From NCBI GenBank assembly GCA_030144725.1, contig JASKMD010000029.1, positions 15,100,280 to 15,164,279 on the forward strand: a stretch of 64,000 nt of DNA, in the 5' to 3' direction. A program made the translations under genes and the position numbers. The first letter of the stretch is position 1. Each line of letters starts with the position of its first letter. The DNA is from Haematococcus lacustris (taxonomy: Eukaryota; Chlorophyta; Chlorophyceae; Chlamydomonadales; Haematococcaceae). This document shows positions 52,201 to 63,460 of this stretch, piece by piece. Under the pieces are notes generated by a model, which ran no database searches, was not told the origin of the DNA, and saw nothing but the letters and a program-made list of their open reading frames with translations.

Positions 52201-55200
52201 GGCCTGCAGCAGGCAGTGTGAGGCAGACCAGCGCCAGTCATGTGGAAAGGGGCGACCCCTCTGTGGCACAGGTGAAAGGAAGTGCAACAGACAATGCAAG
52301 GACTACAGCCAGGAGCTGCTCCAAATGGGTAATCATGTACAAGTAAGTTGGTGGCATACTGTCATGCCCTTGTGTTGCCACTCGTAACAGTTGTGTCAAT
52401 GCGCAGTGGGGTCCACCACCACTGCCGCAGTGTGTGAGAACGTGCCACTGGGGTCTGCCAGCTGCTTGCAATGATGACAAGAGCTACGGCTTGCACCCCT
52501 GGCTGCCTCACCCAGTGAAGTGTGCAGGTCGCGCAGCAGGGTCAGGGCCTTGAGCTGCGCTGCCTTGATGGCCTCCAGCTGCGCCACCTTCACGTTGCCC
52601 CCAATGAACCCTGGCCTGCAGCCACCAGGCCAGCCACCCCAACAGCGACAAGGTAGGGTGGCTCTGCACATGTCTGTCTTGGAGGCAAATGGAAGCAGGG
52701 TGCGGATGCATAGCAGTCTGAACACAGCCAAGCCCTGCCAAACTTGAGGTGAAGCTCTGTTGTGTTTCACCCCCTGTGCGGTCCCTTGTGCTTGCATGCA
52801 GCAAGCAGGGACTCTAGGTAGGTTAGGGGCGCATACCTTTGGGCAGGCAGGGCTGCATTGTAGCCGGCCGGGGCAGTGGCGCCGGTGAGGGCAGCCACGG
52901 GGTCAAACTCGGACAGTACGGGGCGCATGGATGGCGGAATGTCTGCATACGCCATCACCTCTGACAGCCGCACCTCCAGGAACTCAATCTGGGATGCAGG
53001 ACAACGGCAGCAGCAGCTGCGGTAGCATGCACCGTGCTAGGGGGTGTCAGGGAGCCAAAATCACAGCTGGGCGCAGTTGTCAGGTTGGCCCGGTGCTGCC
53101 ATGTCGCCTCCAGTGCAGCTGCCAACCGTAGCCAGTGTCATAGGAGGTGACCAGGTCCTGTGTAGATAGCCTTTGTCCCAATACATAAGTTGTTTTGTAG
53201 CCCTCTGGCTCCTGGCAGGGTCGTGGCAGCCACTGGCTGAACCTATGGCAATAGACCAGAGCATGTGCCTGGGCTGGGGGGAGCCGCACCACCCACCCTG
53301 TGCATGAGCTGGTCCACAAGCCGTGCCTCGTCGCTGCGCCCATGCTTCATGTCCTCCACGTATTGCTCCACCAGCAGCAGCTGCTCAGGGCTCAGCCCCA
53401 TCTCCAGGGCGTGCTGCCCATGATACTTGGCCCTGAACTTCATCTCCATGCGCAGCTTGCGCCGCTCCTCTTCCAGGTCAGCCACCTACAACACAGGCCG
53501 CCAGCCACCAACAGCAGCAGCAGCAGCTGAGTGCAGCCATGCGCCGGGCACCATGTCTACAACAATGGGCAGAGCACGGTGACGGACACTGGGCATGGGA
53601 GTGGGAGGTGTGAGTAGTGTGGGGCCAAGCACTGGAGGACACAGGAGAGGGGCAGCTGCACTGGAGGCAACATGGCAGCACTGGGCCAACCAGAGATCAG
53701 CGCCCGGCTGTGATTTTGGCTCCCTGACATCCCCTACTAAGCCTTTCCTCCCTGCCTGCCTAAACCCCCTGCCTAACCTCCTAGTCTATCCTGCCTGGCC
53801 AAGCCTCCCTGCCAAGCCTACCTGCATATCCAACCTTTCTGGTGCCCCAGCGTGACACCAGCCTTGCCTGCTGCCTGCCTGTCTCTCCCTCCCCCAGCCC
53901 CAACCTGTCTTTCCAGCAGCGCGTTCAGGGAGCGCAGCTGAGCAATGGTTGCCTCCTTGTGCAGCCGGATGTCCCGCGTGTCAACCTTGTCTGCATCGCT
54001 CAGGCCTGCGCGCTTGCGCAGCACGCTATTCTCATCCGCCAGGTCCTCCACCTTGACGCTCAGCTTGTTGATCTGCTGCACCAGGTCGCGCACCCGACCC
54101 TGCTCCTTGTACACCGCCTCCTTTAGCTGGTGGATCTCGTCCACTGCCTGCGGCCAGGGCAGGTAGGTGTCGGCAGGGCAGGGGACAGCGCAATGCATGG
54201 CATATGACAGGCATGCTAAGGGGTGTTGAGATAGGGGAGGGAGCAGCTGCAGACCAGCCAAGAATACTTCACGTTTGCAAGGCCGTGAAACTCATGACTA
54301 AAACTCTTTTGCAACCACTGAAATGCCTTTGGCCTGCTCCTGTCATGGCCTTGAGCAAACACAACCTCGTCACCTCTAGGAGCTATCCCCACTCTCATCT
54401 TCATGCCAAACCCCACACCCTCCAAAGCCCCCCACTCTCGTGTTCCTGTCCACCCTACCCACTCCCAGACCGCCCACCTGAGGCAGGCCGTACACCCCGC
54501 CCTCGTACTGCCTGTTGCGCATGATGGCGTCCTTGACCTGGTCCTCTAGCAGCGCTTGGTGCTCCTGCAGCGCTCGCCCAGCTGCCCGCTCCTCCTCCAC
54601 CCGGGAGGTCAAGAAGTCCACCCGCCTGGTGGCTGCCTTCAGGGCCTCGGCCTGCTTGGCCAGCGCCTTGTCTATCTCTGCTGCTGTGCTCAGCTCCAGC
54701 TGCTCGTACGCTTCCAGGAGCAAAATCTGTGCATGGGGCAATGTGCATAGGCAAGCAGGGTGGTGGGACAATAGTCAGGTAAGCCAAGCAAAAGAGTAGC
54801 TGCCAGGCACGTGAATCAAGGCAGTGCTGTGCTGGGCCTCATCCCAACCTCAGCTGCTGCAGTGCTGCATCTCCTTCACCACCCCTGGCCTCAGCTTAAG
54901 CCCAGAATGTCAGAGCAAAGAGCAGAATGTCAGAGCAAAGAAGGTGGGGCAAAGCAAGGCAAGGCTACCTTGTACCAGGACCCCAGCCACTCCCACTGTG
55001 CCACGCACTACCCCTGAAGCAGGCAGGGGTTGTCACCTTTTGCCTCGCCCGGCCTCACCTCCTTCTCCAGCGCCTCATTCAGCTGGTCCCTAAGGTCCTG
55101 CACCTCCTCCTCGCTCAGCCCGCTGCTGCCAGGCAGGGGCTTGGGGGCTGTGCTGGCGGTGAGGGGCCGGGTGCGGCTGGCGGTGGCCCGGTTGTCGCCC

Positions 55201-58200
55201 CCCTGGCGCAGGGCCTCTATCTGAGCCTGCAGGGTCGACCGCTCCTCCTCCCAAGACCTGTGCGGTGGACAGGCAGGGCAGGTGGAGGGGTGCAGGGCAG
55301 CAGAAGGGGTGCAGGGCAGCAGAAGGGGTGCAGGGCAGCAGAAGGGGTGCAGGGCAGCAGAAGGGGTGCAGGGCAGCAGAAGGGGTGCAGGGCAGCAGAA
55401 GGGGTGCAGGGCAGGTGGAGGGGTGCAGGGCAGCAGAAGGGGTGCAGGGCAGCAGAAGGGGTGCAGGGCAGCAGAAGGGGTGCAGGGCAGCAGAAGGGGT
55501 GCAGGGCAGCAGAAGGGGTGCAGGGCAGCAGAAGGGGTGCAGGGCAGCAGAAGGGGTGCAGGGCAGCAGAAGGGGTGCAGGGCAGCAGAAGGGGTGCAGG
55601 GCAGCAGAAGGGGTGCAGGGCAGCAGAAGGGGTGCAGGGCAGCAGAAGGGGTGCAGGGCAGCAGAAGGGGTGCAGGGCAGCAGAAGGGGTGCAGGGCAGC
55701 AGAAGGGGTGCAGGGCAGCAGAAGGGGTGCAGGGCAGCAGAAGGGGTGCAGGGCAGCAGAAGGGGTGCAGGGCAGGTGGAGGGGTGCAGGGCAGCAGAAG
55801 GGGTGCAGGGCAGCAGAAGGGGTGCAGGGCAGCAGAAGGGGTGCAGGGCAGCAGAAGGGGTGCAGGGCAGGTGGAGGGGTGCAGGGCAGCAGAAGGGGTG
55901 CAGGGCAGCAGAAGGGGTGCAGGGCAGCAGAAGGGGTGCAGGGCAGGTGGAGGGGTGCAGGGCAGCAGAAGGGGTGCAGGGCAGCAGAAGGGGTGCAGGG
56001 CAGCAGAAGGGGTGCAGGGCAGCAGAAGGGGTGCAGGGCAGGTGGAGGGGTGCAGGGCAGCAGAAGGGGTGCAGGGCAGCAGAAGGGGTGCAGGGCAGCA
56101 GAAGGGGTGCAGGGCAGCAGAAGGGGTGCAGGGCAGGTGGAGGGGTGCAGGGCAGCAGAAGGGGTGCAGGGCAGCAGAAGGGGTGCAGGGCAGCAGAAGG
56201 GGTGCAGGGCAGCAGAAGGGGTGCAGGGCAGCAGAAGGGGTGCAGGGCAGCAGAAGGGGTGCAGGGCAGCAGAAGGGGTGCAGGGCAGCAGAAGGGGTGC
56301 AGGGCAGGTGGAGGGGTGCAGGGCAGCAGAAGGGGTGCAGGGCAGCAGAAGGGGTGCAGGGCAGCAGAAGGGGTGCAGGGCAGCAGAAGGGGTGCAGGGC
56401 AGCAGAAGGGGTGCAGGGCAGCAGAAGGGGTGCAGGGCAGCAGAAGGGGTGCAGGGCAGCAGAAGGGGTGCAGGGCAGCAGAAGGGGTGCAGGGCAGGTG
56501 GAGGGGTGCAGGGCAGCAGAAGGGGTGCAGGGCAGCAGAAGGGGTGCAGGGCAGCAGAAGGGGTGCAGGGCAGCAGAAGGGGTGCAGGGCAGCAGAAGGG
56601 GTGCAGGGCAGCAGAAGGGGTGCAGGGCAGCAGAAGGGGTGCAGGGCAGCAGAAGGGGTGCAGGGCAGGTGGAGGGGTGCAGGGCAGCAGAAGGGGTGCA
56701 GGGCAGCAGAAGGGGTGCAGGGCAGCAGAAGGGGTGCAGGGCAGGTGGAGGGGTGCAGGGCAGCAGAAGGGGTGCAGGGCAGCAGAAGGGGTGCAGGGCA
56801 GCAGAAGGGGTGCAGGGCAGCAGAAGGGGTGCAGGGCAGGTGGAGGGGTGCAGGGCAGCAGAAGGGGTGCAGGGCAGCAGAAGGGGTGCAGGGCAGCAGA
56901 AGGGGTGCAGGGCAGCAGAAGGGGTGCAGGGCAGCAGAAGGGGTGCAGGGCAGCAGAAGGGGTGCAGGGCAGGTGGAGGGGTGCAGGGCAGCAGAAGGGG
57001 TGCAGGGCAGCAGAAGGGGTGCAGGGCAGCAGAAGGGGTGCAGGGCAGCAGAAGGGGTGCAGGGCAGGTGGAGGGGTGCAGGGCAGCAGAAGGGGTGCAG
57101 GGCAGCAGAAGGGGTGCAGGGCAGCAGAAGGGGTGCAGGGCAGCAGAAGGGGTGCAGGGCAGCAGAAGGGGTGCAGGGCAGGTGGAGGGGTGCAGGGCAG
57201 CAGAAGGGGTGCAGGGCAGCAGAAGGGGTGCAGGGCAGCAGAAGGGGTGCAGGGCAGCAGAAGGGGTGCAGGGCAGGTGGAGGGGTGCAGGGCAGCAGAA
57301 GGGGTGCAGGGCAGCAGAAGGGGTGCAGGGCAGCAGAAGGGGTGCAGGGCAGCAGAAGGGGTGCAGGGCAGGTGGAGGGGTGCAGGGCAGCAGAAGGGGT
57401 GCAGGGCAGCAGAAGGGGTGCAGGGCAGCAGAAGGGGTGCAGGGCAGCAGAAGGGGTGCAGGGCAGCAGAAGGGGTGCAGGGCAGCAGAAGGGGTGCAGG
57501 GCAGGTGGAGGGGTGCAGGGCATGTGGTATGGGCATGGCTGGCTGTGAGACCAGTGGCACCACAGCACAGCAACAGCATGACAGCCAACGTGGAATAGGC
57601 ATGACAGCCAGCGCAGGGCAGCAGTGAGGGGGCCTTTGGTGGGCCAGCTGGGCTCACTGACTTGTACTGACGCTGGAAGCGGGCTTCAAATTCGTCCAGC
57701 AGGCCCATCTTCTCTACCACCTCAGCCCGCAGCTCCTCCTGGGCGGTCAGCATGAGCCCCCTCTCCGCCACCAGCTGCTCATGGCGGGCATCCAGGTCCA
57801 GCTCTCGCGCCTTGGCCTTGCGCAGCTCATCGTCCAGCAGCACGATTTTCTCTGACACCTGGATGTGGTAATGCAGGCAGGGGTGCCACCAGTGGATCTT
57901 ATGCACGCATGCACAACAGCAGCCACTGGGCAAGGGTGATGCGGATGGGTGGTGACCAGCACTTGGCAGTTTCCTTAAATGCCACCAATGTTGCAATGCC
58001 TGGCAATCATAAGCAGCAGGCCCTCTATACCGTGCTGTTGAACCAATGGTGTCGTCAGCATTTGGTTGGGGAGGGCAGCCAGTTGGGTCAGTACCCTGAG
58101 CCTCAGGCTTTCTTCATGGTCATTATCCGGCCCCGTTGAGGGCTGGGCTCTGCAGGCTTCAGGCCAGCAGCCTGGCCCACCTCCAGGTTCTCTGTCTTGA

Positions 58201-59591
58201 CCTCCTGCACTGTCTTGCGCAGCTCCGTGTTGGCCACCTCCAGGGCACGGTTCTCCTTGGCCAGCCGCTCAATCTTCCAGTCCTGCTGCCGTGTATTGTC
58301 CTGCATGGCCAGCAGCAGCGCATGCCAGGCAGCTTCTCACCAGTTCCCCAAAGCTACATAATCAGCCTCATGCACTGGTTGAACTTATAGATCTGGCGGC
58401 CACTGCCACATGCCCTGCGGCTTACATTGCCAACTCCCAAGCAGCAGCTCCAGTTCCCATGGCAGCCTGCCGCTTACCCCACCAGTGCAGGCCAGGGTCC
58501 ACTATCCCAGCACACAAAGTGCCACCCCGTGCCCTGTGCTTGCTTGGGCCCTGCGGGCTCTCACCCCAATCTGCAGCTTGGCCTCCGCTGCGGCGTGGTC
58601 GGAGCGCAGGGCCTCATAGGTCTGGCGCAGGTCGGTGTAGTCCTCCTGCAGCCTGGCTAGCCGCTCCTCCGTGTCCTTGGCGCGGTCCTCACGGTCCCGC
58701 AGCGCATCATCTGCGCGCTTCAGCCTGAACACTTCAACCAGGAGGTGGGCCGGTGAGGTGTCTCATGGTGTGGCCAGTGATGCTGTAGTGCTCCTGTGCT
58801 TGCACCCTGCACTACACAGGACGCTGGCGGCAGTGGTGGCTAGCAGTCCCGCTGGGACTGACACTGCTGCTGTTGGAGCTTCAGCCTGACGCAACAGGAG
58901 GGGTGCAGGTGAGGTGTCCCATGATATGATCAGTATGATTGGATGTCTAATAGGCATCCAATGCTGCTGTGCTTGCAGCTGCATGGCAATTGCTGCTGCT
59001 GCTCCTCCAGGAGTGGCTGGTGCTGCTGGTGTTGAGGCTCCCACTGCTGTCAGGGCCGTTGGGTTGGTATTGCTGCAGCGTTTCCAGCTACAGCTGAAGT
59101 GTCTGGTGCAAGAAAAGTTACTAAGTAGTGCTGCTGCTAGAACTGACAATGCTGGTGTTGCTGCTGTAGAAGCTGCTGCTGTAGCTGCTGTTGGAGCTGC
59201 TGCTGCTGGTCACCTGTACTCCATGTCCTCCAGCCGCTTCTCATCCCTGTCGCGCTCGTTCCTCAGCCTGTCATTAGTGCGCACCTCATCTTCAAGGCGC
59301 CGGCTGACATCCTGCGCTCACCCAGCCGTCCCCAACAGCACAGAGCATGGGTTGGGCTTAGGAGGAACATGCGCCACTCGTGTGCCAGAAACTAGTGCTG
59401 CCTGGTTGCATTGCCAATCCTTGCCTACAGCATGCCACAATTGGACTGGCGGGCACAGCATGCAACCTTAGCATACTCGCCTCGTACTTACGCCGCAGCT
59501 CCTCTGCATTGCCATCGGCCTGCTGTTTGTCGAGCAACAGACGGATGCGATCCAGCTCAGCTTGTGCATCTTGCTCACGCTGCTCTATGTC
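39858..59591 (-). CDS. CEP290: CEP290, ciliary transition-zone coiled-coil protein (N-terminus missing)
   Basis: 39 exons (about 7,030 coding bases, near 2,340 residues) read on the minus strand, almost all with matching phases. The protein is a near-continuous coiled coil. Identification rests on conserved blocks that I know from animal CEP290: the final segment ELNAFDPAFFEEIEDLKHEH (animal form has ENFDPSFFEEIEDLK); RQYEGGVYGLPQ with INKLSVKVEDLADENSVLRK and RAGLSDADKV; and MLYREYASALAAWKVEK (LLYKEYLSEKETWK in animals). CEP290 forms part of the Y-links at the transition zone and gates traffic into the cilium; human defects cause ciliopathies. The length approaches the 2,479 residues of human CEP290. 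Missing: the N-terminus, in or beyond the gap at 59640. Odd points: a one-base shift in the exon at 42462-42029, a 2.2-kb minisatellite in one intron, and a very short last exon (39887-39858). Confidence 0.93.
43918..43953 (+). repeat. CEP290: CAG/CTG microsatellite, about 12 units
   Basis: Uninterrupted AGC/CAG triplets in the CEP290 intron between exons 44110 and 43596. On the transcribed (minus) sense it is a CTG/GCT tract. Confidence 0.95.
46563..53485 (-). other. CEP290: CEP290 exon map, part 2
   Basis: Exons 53485-53297, 52988-52837, 52615-52512, 52203-51887, 51322-51223, 50880-50748, 50369-50261, 50105-49959, 49590-49381, 49054-48882, 48544-48373, 48157-47951, 47868-47579, 47308-47197, 47059-46955, 46744-46563. 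All phases agree (several one- and two-base split codons). The 51887-52203 exon has a Pro/Gly-rich insertion (NPAPSTPGPPGARRPGSQ). Confidence 0.85.
53905..59591 (-). other. CEP290: CEP290 exon map, part 1
   Basis: Exons 59591-59492, 59311-59214, 58724-58565, 58300-58181, 57858-57662, 55257-55059, 54726-54478, 54147-53905. Phases agree from the second exon on. The first junction needs an acceptor a few bases further upstream (about 59316) to keep frame. Residue blocks: RLEDEVRTNDRLRNERDRDE, WKIERLAKENRALEVANTEL, EKIVLLDDELRKAKARELD, then the YEGGVYGL and INKLSVKVEDL blocks. Confidence 0.85.
55280..57521 (+). repeat. 19-bp minisatellite, exactly 118 units, inside a CEP290 intron
   Basis: 2,242 bp = 118 x 19 with no change of register. 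Two unit types share GGGGTGCAGGGC: type A AGCAGAAGGGGTGCAGGGC (100 units) and type B AGGTGGAGGGGTGCAGGGC (18 units). B units are numbers 1, 8, 27, 32, 36, 41, 46, 55, 65, 74, 78, 83, 90, 95, 101, 106, 111 and 118, so the array begins and ends with B and commonly has B every fifth unit. It fills nearly all of the 2.4-kb intron 57661-55258. No frame contains a stop, because 19 is not a multiple of three and no unit forms one, which yields spurious frames of 777-968 codons on both strands. Confidence 0.97.
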
Positions 59592-59639
59592 CTGTGAGCC
59601 GGGCAGCATGGGCAAACTGCAGTGACAGGTCTGGTGCTA

Positions 59640-60139
59640 NNNNNNNNNNNNNNNNNNNNNNNNNNNNNNNNNNNNNNNNNNNNNNNNNNNNNNNNNNNNN
59701 NNNNNNNNNNNNNNNNNNNNNNNNNNNNNNNNNNNNNNNNNNNNNNNNNNNNNNNNNNNNNNNNNNNNNNNNNNNNNNNNNNNNNNNNNNNNNNNNNNNN
59801 NNNNNNNNNNNNNNNNNNNNNNNNNNNNNNNNNNNNNNNNNNNNNNNNNNNNNNNNNNNNNNNNNNNNNNNNNNNNNNNNNNNNNNNNNNNNNNNNNNNN
59901 NNNNNNNNNNNNNNNNNNNNNNNNNNNNNNNNNNNNNNNNNNNNNNNNNNNNNNNNNNNNNNNNNNNNNNNNNNNNNNNNNNNNNNNNNNNNNNNNNNNN
60001 NNNNNNNNNNNNNNNNNNNNNNNNNNNNNNNNNNNNNNNNNNNNNNNNNNNNNNNNNNNNNNNNNNNNNNNNNNNNNNNNNNNNNNNNNNNNNNNNNNNN
60101 NNNNNNNNNNNNNNNNNNNNNNNNNNNNNNNNNNNNNNN
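59640..60139. other. Assembly gap of 500 N
   Basis: Exactly 500 N, just upstream (minus sense) of the first CEP290 exon found. Part of the CEP290 N-terminus may be lost here. Confidence 0.98.
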
Positions 60140-61618
60140 CAGGCTGGGCGCACTAGGCGGTGGTGCACCTGCCCTGCTGGGGGCTTCCAGTCTGCAGCTG
60201 GAAGTGCGCCATACGCTTACGCTTCGTCTTGATTACCAACGAGATGTATCAGACTAACGAGATAATCCAGCTTCCAGAGGGACATGTATGTAGAGCCGTG
60301 CAGCTGCAGTGGAGGCCTTGAACCTTAAGGGAGGGGAGGCGGGCCTTCGTTTTAGTCGGTTACACTCAACATTTTCAGAACTGCAATGAATGCTCAAGGT
60401 TGAGAGCCAAGGTGCTGAATGAGCAACACTTTTTTTTTGAAAAATTGGACTGGAGGACTCATGCTTCGCTGGTCAGCTTGTCGACAAAAGGTGCACCCAA
60501 CTCCTTCGCCAGAAGTCTTGATGAATGTGGTCCTAGGAGAGGGCCAGAGTGTCCACTACATTCGTAGTGCCTAAGCAACTCTGATCATACCCTCAGCATC
60601 CCCTCTCACCAATACATGATGCTGCGTGACACTATATTGTGTCGCATGGGCACCTACACAAGCTGCCCTGGCTAGCTGCTAGGCGAATCCTGTTGCAAGC
60701 AACGCCAACCTGCATGCTGTGGACAGTTCCCCTTCCACTACTAATACCCTTAATCCATGCGTGCTTCCCTGATGATGGGGAGCAATCCATCCCACTGATA
60801 AGCAGCTGGTAGAGCCCACCGACCATGGCATGGCTGTTGGCATGACAATCGGCATGACAATCGGCATAGCATTGCTACCTGCCTGCCAAATGCACTGCGT
60901 GTAGTTTTGCCTGATAGAATCCCATGGTGTACGTGCCTTAGGGATGGAAAAGTCTACTCCCATAAATTGCACTTGACATCACAGGGATTTAGCAACGGGA
61001 TTTGCAACCAAGCGCCATCTTCAGACCATCATCACGTATGCAATGCCCATGGACTGACCATCATCCCATATGCCATCTTTAGACCATCATCACGTATGCA
61101 AGGCCCATTGACTGAAGCCCTGCCAGGGAGACATGTCCAGCATCTTGAGCAGCTGCAAGCAGATAGCTCTTAATAAGGCACTCCCAGGGGCAAGCTGGCA
61201 GGCTGTTGAGGCCAACATAGTCAAAGGTGCCCCATGGACATGTGAGCGAGGACGTAGGAGGGAAGACCACCCACAGGCCACCCACACCCTGCAGGGGAAG
61301 GAATGTTGGTGCTGTCAGGCTATTACTGCTGGGCATGGCCAGCTTACTGGTCAGGGGGTGGGATAGGCTCTGCCTTGCAGTCTGCTGTTGTTGCATGGGA
61401 GGTGCGCAGCAGGTAGGTGCTCATGATCCCCTTGCCCTGCAACCGGCCAGACACAGCGTGCAGGAGCCCAGTCATGCTATGGCACTTGACCGCATGTGCT
61501 GGGCCCAGACCCATCCCCAGGGTTCAGGATGCCTATCTCTAACGTTTGTATGACTGTAAATCCATCATGAGCCATACCTTGCATGCAACTACACCAGTTT
61601 TCAATGAACCTGCCATAC
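60140..61618. other. No gene seen; one repeated CNEC-motif fragment
   Basis: At 60381-60421 the plus strand shares 41 bp with 63280-63318 and encodes CNECSRLRAKVL, followed here by an open stretch to about 60560 (SLVSLSTKGAPNSFARSLDE). GGCATGACAATC is repeated near 60840-60870, and a block ending CATCATCACGTATGCAA is repeated near 61020-61100. No complete gene recognised. Confidence 0.45.
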
Positions 61619-61699
61619 CTTGACCAGCACGCTGCCCCTCTCCTCCCACTCGGTTCTCTGGCGCTCAGGTGGCAGCAGCTGGAAGGTGGCCTGGCTAAC
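61619..61699 (-). other. Candidate isolated exon, 27 codons
   Basis: Minus strand: CTGCAG acceptor, 81 nt encoding VSQATFQLLPPERQRTEWEE then RGSVLVK, GTATGG donor, phase 0 at both ends. It could be an early CEP290 exon, though it does not look like coiled coil, or belong to another gene. Confidence 0.4.
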
Positions 61700-61849
61700 C
61701 TGCAGCCGACCAGGCAGCCCTGCAGCGCCAAGCAAGGCAGACCACATCATGTACGCAACTGACTGACAAGCATGTCAGGATTCAGTAGCCTCAAGTGGCA
61801 AGTAGCATTCACCGCAGTCATCTCGTGATCATAATCTTTCAATACGAGG

Positions 61850-62440
61850 GTTGATGGCCTCCGTTTGCCGTAAGGCAAGAAACTACAAAAGCGACAGGAG
61901 CAGGGGAGTGGTGAGGGAACCTAGGTCCTTAAGCCTAGCATCAGCCTTGCACCCTGGCGTCCTTATCATAACAGGTGCGAATGGGGGACAAAGCATGAAG
62001 GAGAGGAGAGCCCCAGTGGAGTCTGGAGAACCCAGCAGATCTGTTAAGCCTCACGGCCTTAGGGCCAGGCGCCTGCTATGGGTCAAACCCCACACCCTAC
62101 TCTAGTGAGCTACATCGCAGTGGTGCTGGAGAGGCACGGCACGGACAACATGCCCCTGTAATCAGGGCGTCCAGCCGACAGCTCAGTCAAAGACACCTGG
62201 TGGGGGTGCTGTAACCAGGAGGCCAAGGTGCTGTAGCGCTACCAAGGCAACTCACTTGTGGACTATCAGTGCCAGCAGTCCTTTGGGTCGGCAGTGAGTC
62301 CTGGCCGGAGTGCCCTTTGGTCGGAGTGCCCTTTGCCCTTTGGTCGGAGTGCCCTGTGCCCTTTGGGAGTGCGAGAGTGAGTGACATCGCCTCCTGGGTA
62401 TAAGTAGGAGCTCAGCAGGTATTAGTAGGTATGAGCCTAG
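61850..62440. other. Intergenic, 5' flank of the second Fanzor-like copy
   Basis: No gene seen. Contains a short direct repeat of GGTCGGAGTGCCCT (62290-62355). Confidence 0.45.
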
Positions 62441-62447
62441 TGGCGCA

Positions 62448-63077
62448 ATGCCTCCGAGGAAGCGGCCTAGTGCCGCGGAGCAAGATCCGCTTCCGATTGA
62501 AAGCCCGCGAAAACAAGGTTCGTCGCAGTAGTGGTGTGGTCCGCTGCAACTGTGCAGTCCGGCGAGCTCCGCGCTGCTCACATCGCTACTGTTCATGCCA
62601 GCGCAGGTCCTAGGACCCCTCCAGGCAGACAACGCGAGGAGCGAAGGGCTGAATGGAAAACCCAGCGCCGACAAGTACGCACCGCCAGTGCGGGGCATGA
62701 TGTGGTGCCCAATAGTGGCCCCACGCAACTCCCCCAAGGCCCCACGCAGCAGCCAGGCAGCCACACAGCCAGCAGCCTCAGAGCCTGGGCCCAGCACTCC
62801 CCTGCCAGCCAAGCGCACCAAGCGCACCAAGGCTGAGCCAGAGGCAGCTGCCAACGCCAAGCCAGCACCACAGCCAGGCAGGTGGCTGGACAGGGACTGC
62901 AATGCAGCATTGAACATGCAGCGCATTGGGGAGAGCAGGTGGCGGCCGCTGGAGCTGTGCTACTGGCCAGAGCAGGGAGCGCTGCCAGCCAAGGGCAAGG
63001 AGTACCCTGGCTTGGGCTACAAGCGGCTGCGAGACAAGCCACCCAAGGCCCAGCAGCAGCAAGCCCCCCCCATTTGA
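62448..63077 (+). pseudogene. Second Fanzor-like copy, internally deleted
   Basis: A short frame from ATG 62448 (MPPRKRPSAAEQDPLPIESP, stop at 62529) resembles the basic N-terminal leader usual in this kind of algal protein. About 70 bp on, a second frame to 63077 carries RGMMWCP, a Pro/Ala-rich linker, GRWLDRDCNAALNMQRIGES, then RPLELC and a basic tail. The C-terminal box matches the copy at 31234-32096 (WLDRDxNxxLNxQRIGES). The whole centre, including the VDEF Glu box and the first catalytic region, is missing, so it cannot be a nuclease. It looks like a deletion derivative, as non-autonomous transposons are. That the leader belongs to the same protein is inference. Confidence 0.5.
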
Positions 63078-63180
63078 AGCTGTCATCAGCTTGCGCTCAG
63101 TGCATGTTTTGTCATGCCAACTCTACGCATGCCCTGTCACAGGGGTCAGGCAATGATGTAGGTGGTAGGCGACCGTGACC

Positions 63181-63215
63181 ATGTGTATGCCATGTGTAGG
63201 CCATGGCATACACAT
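63181..63215 (+). other. Perfect 14-bp hairpin
   Basis: ATGTGTATGCCATG, seven-base loop TGTAGGC, CATGGCATACACAT. It lies about 100 bp after the stop of the Fanzor-like copy. Function unknown. Confidence 0.7.
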
Positions 63216-63240
63216 GCGATGGGAATTCCACACAGGCAAA

Positions 63241-63460
63241 AACACCGTTTTGCAGTGGTTCACAATTAGTGTGTTCGACTGCAATGAATGCTCAAGGTTG
63301 AGAGCCAAGGTGCTGGAGAGGCGTGTCGTGAAATTTATCAAGACTGACAAAGCAACAAACATCGTGACCAACAAAGACTATGGGCGCCAGGATGTTGCGG
63401 GTAAGAGGCAAGGTGGTGGATGGTACAGATGGCCGCCTCAATGCCATGTGCATTGGGGTC
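63241..63460 (+). pseudogene. CNEC-motif coding fragment
   Basis: Open plus-strand stretch reading VFDCNECSRLRAKVLERRVV then KFIKTDKATNIVTNKDYGRQ. The CNECSRLRAKVL part is duplicated at 60381-60421. Probably an exon or fragment of a repeated, transposon-like gene that I do not recognise. Confidence 0.4.

Noticed and set aside
53080..53343. Extra CEP290 exon (frame with RFSQWLPRPCQEPEGYKTTY)
   Set aside because: The flanking exons 53485-53297 and 52988-52837 already join in phase and this stretch is not coiled-coil-like.
55280..57521. CRISPR-like array
   Set aside because: The units are contiguous, without unique spacers, in a eukaryotic intron.
55008..57996. Open frames of 777-968 codons on both strands across the 19-bp array
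   Set aside because: A 19-bp unit without stop words gives open frames in every phase. True CEP290 exons end at the array edges with splice sites, so the array is intronic.
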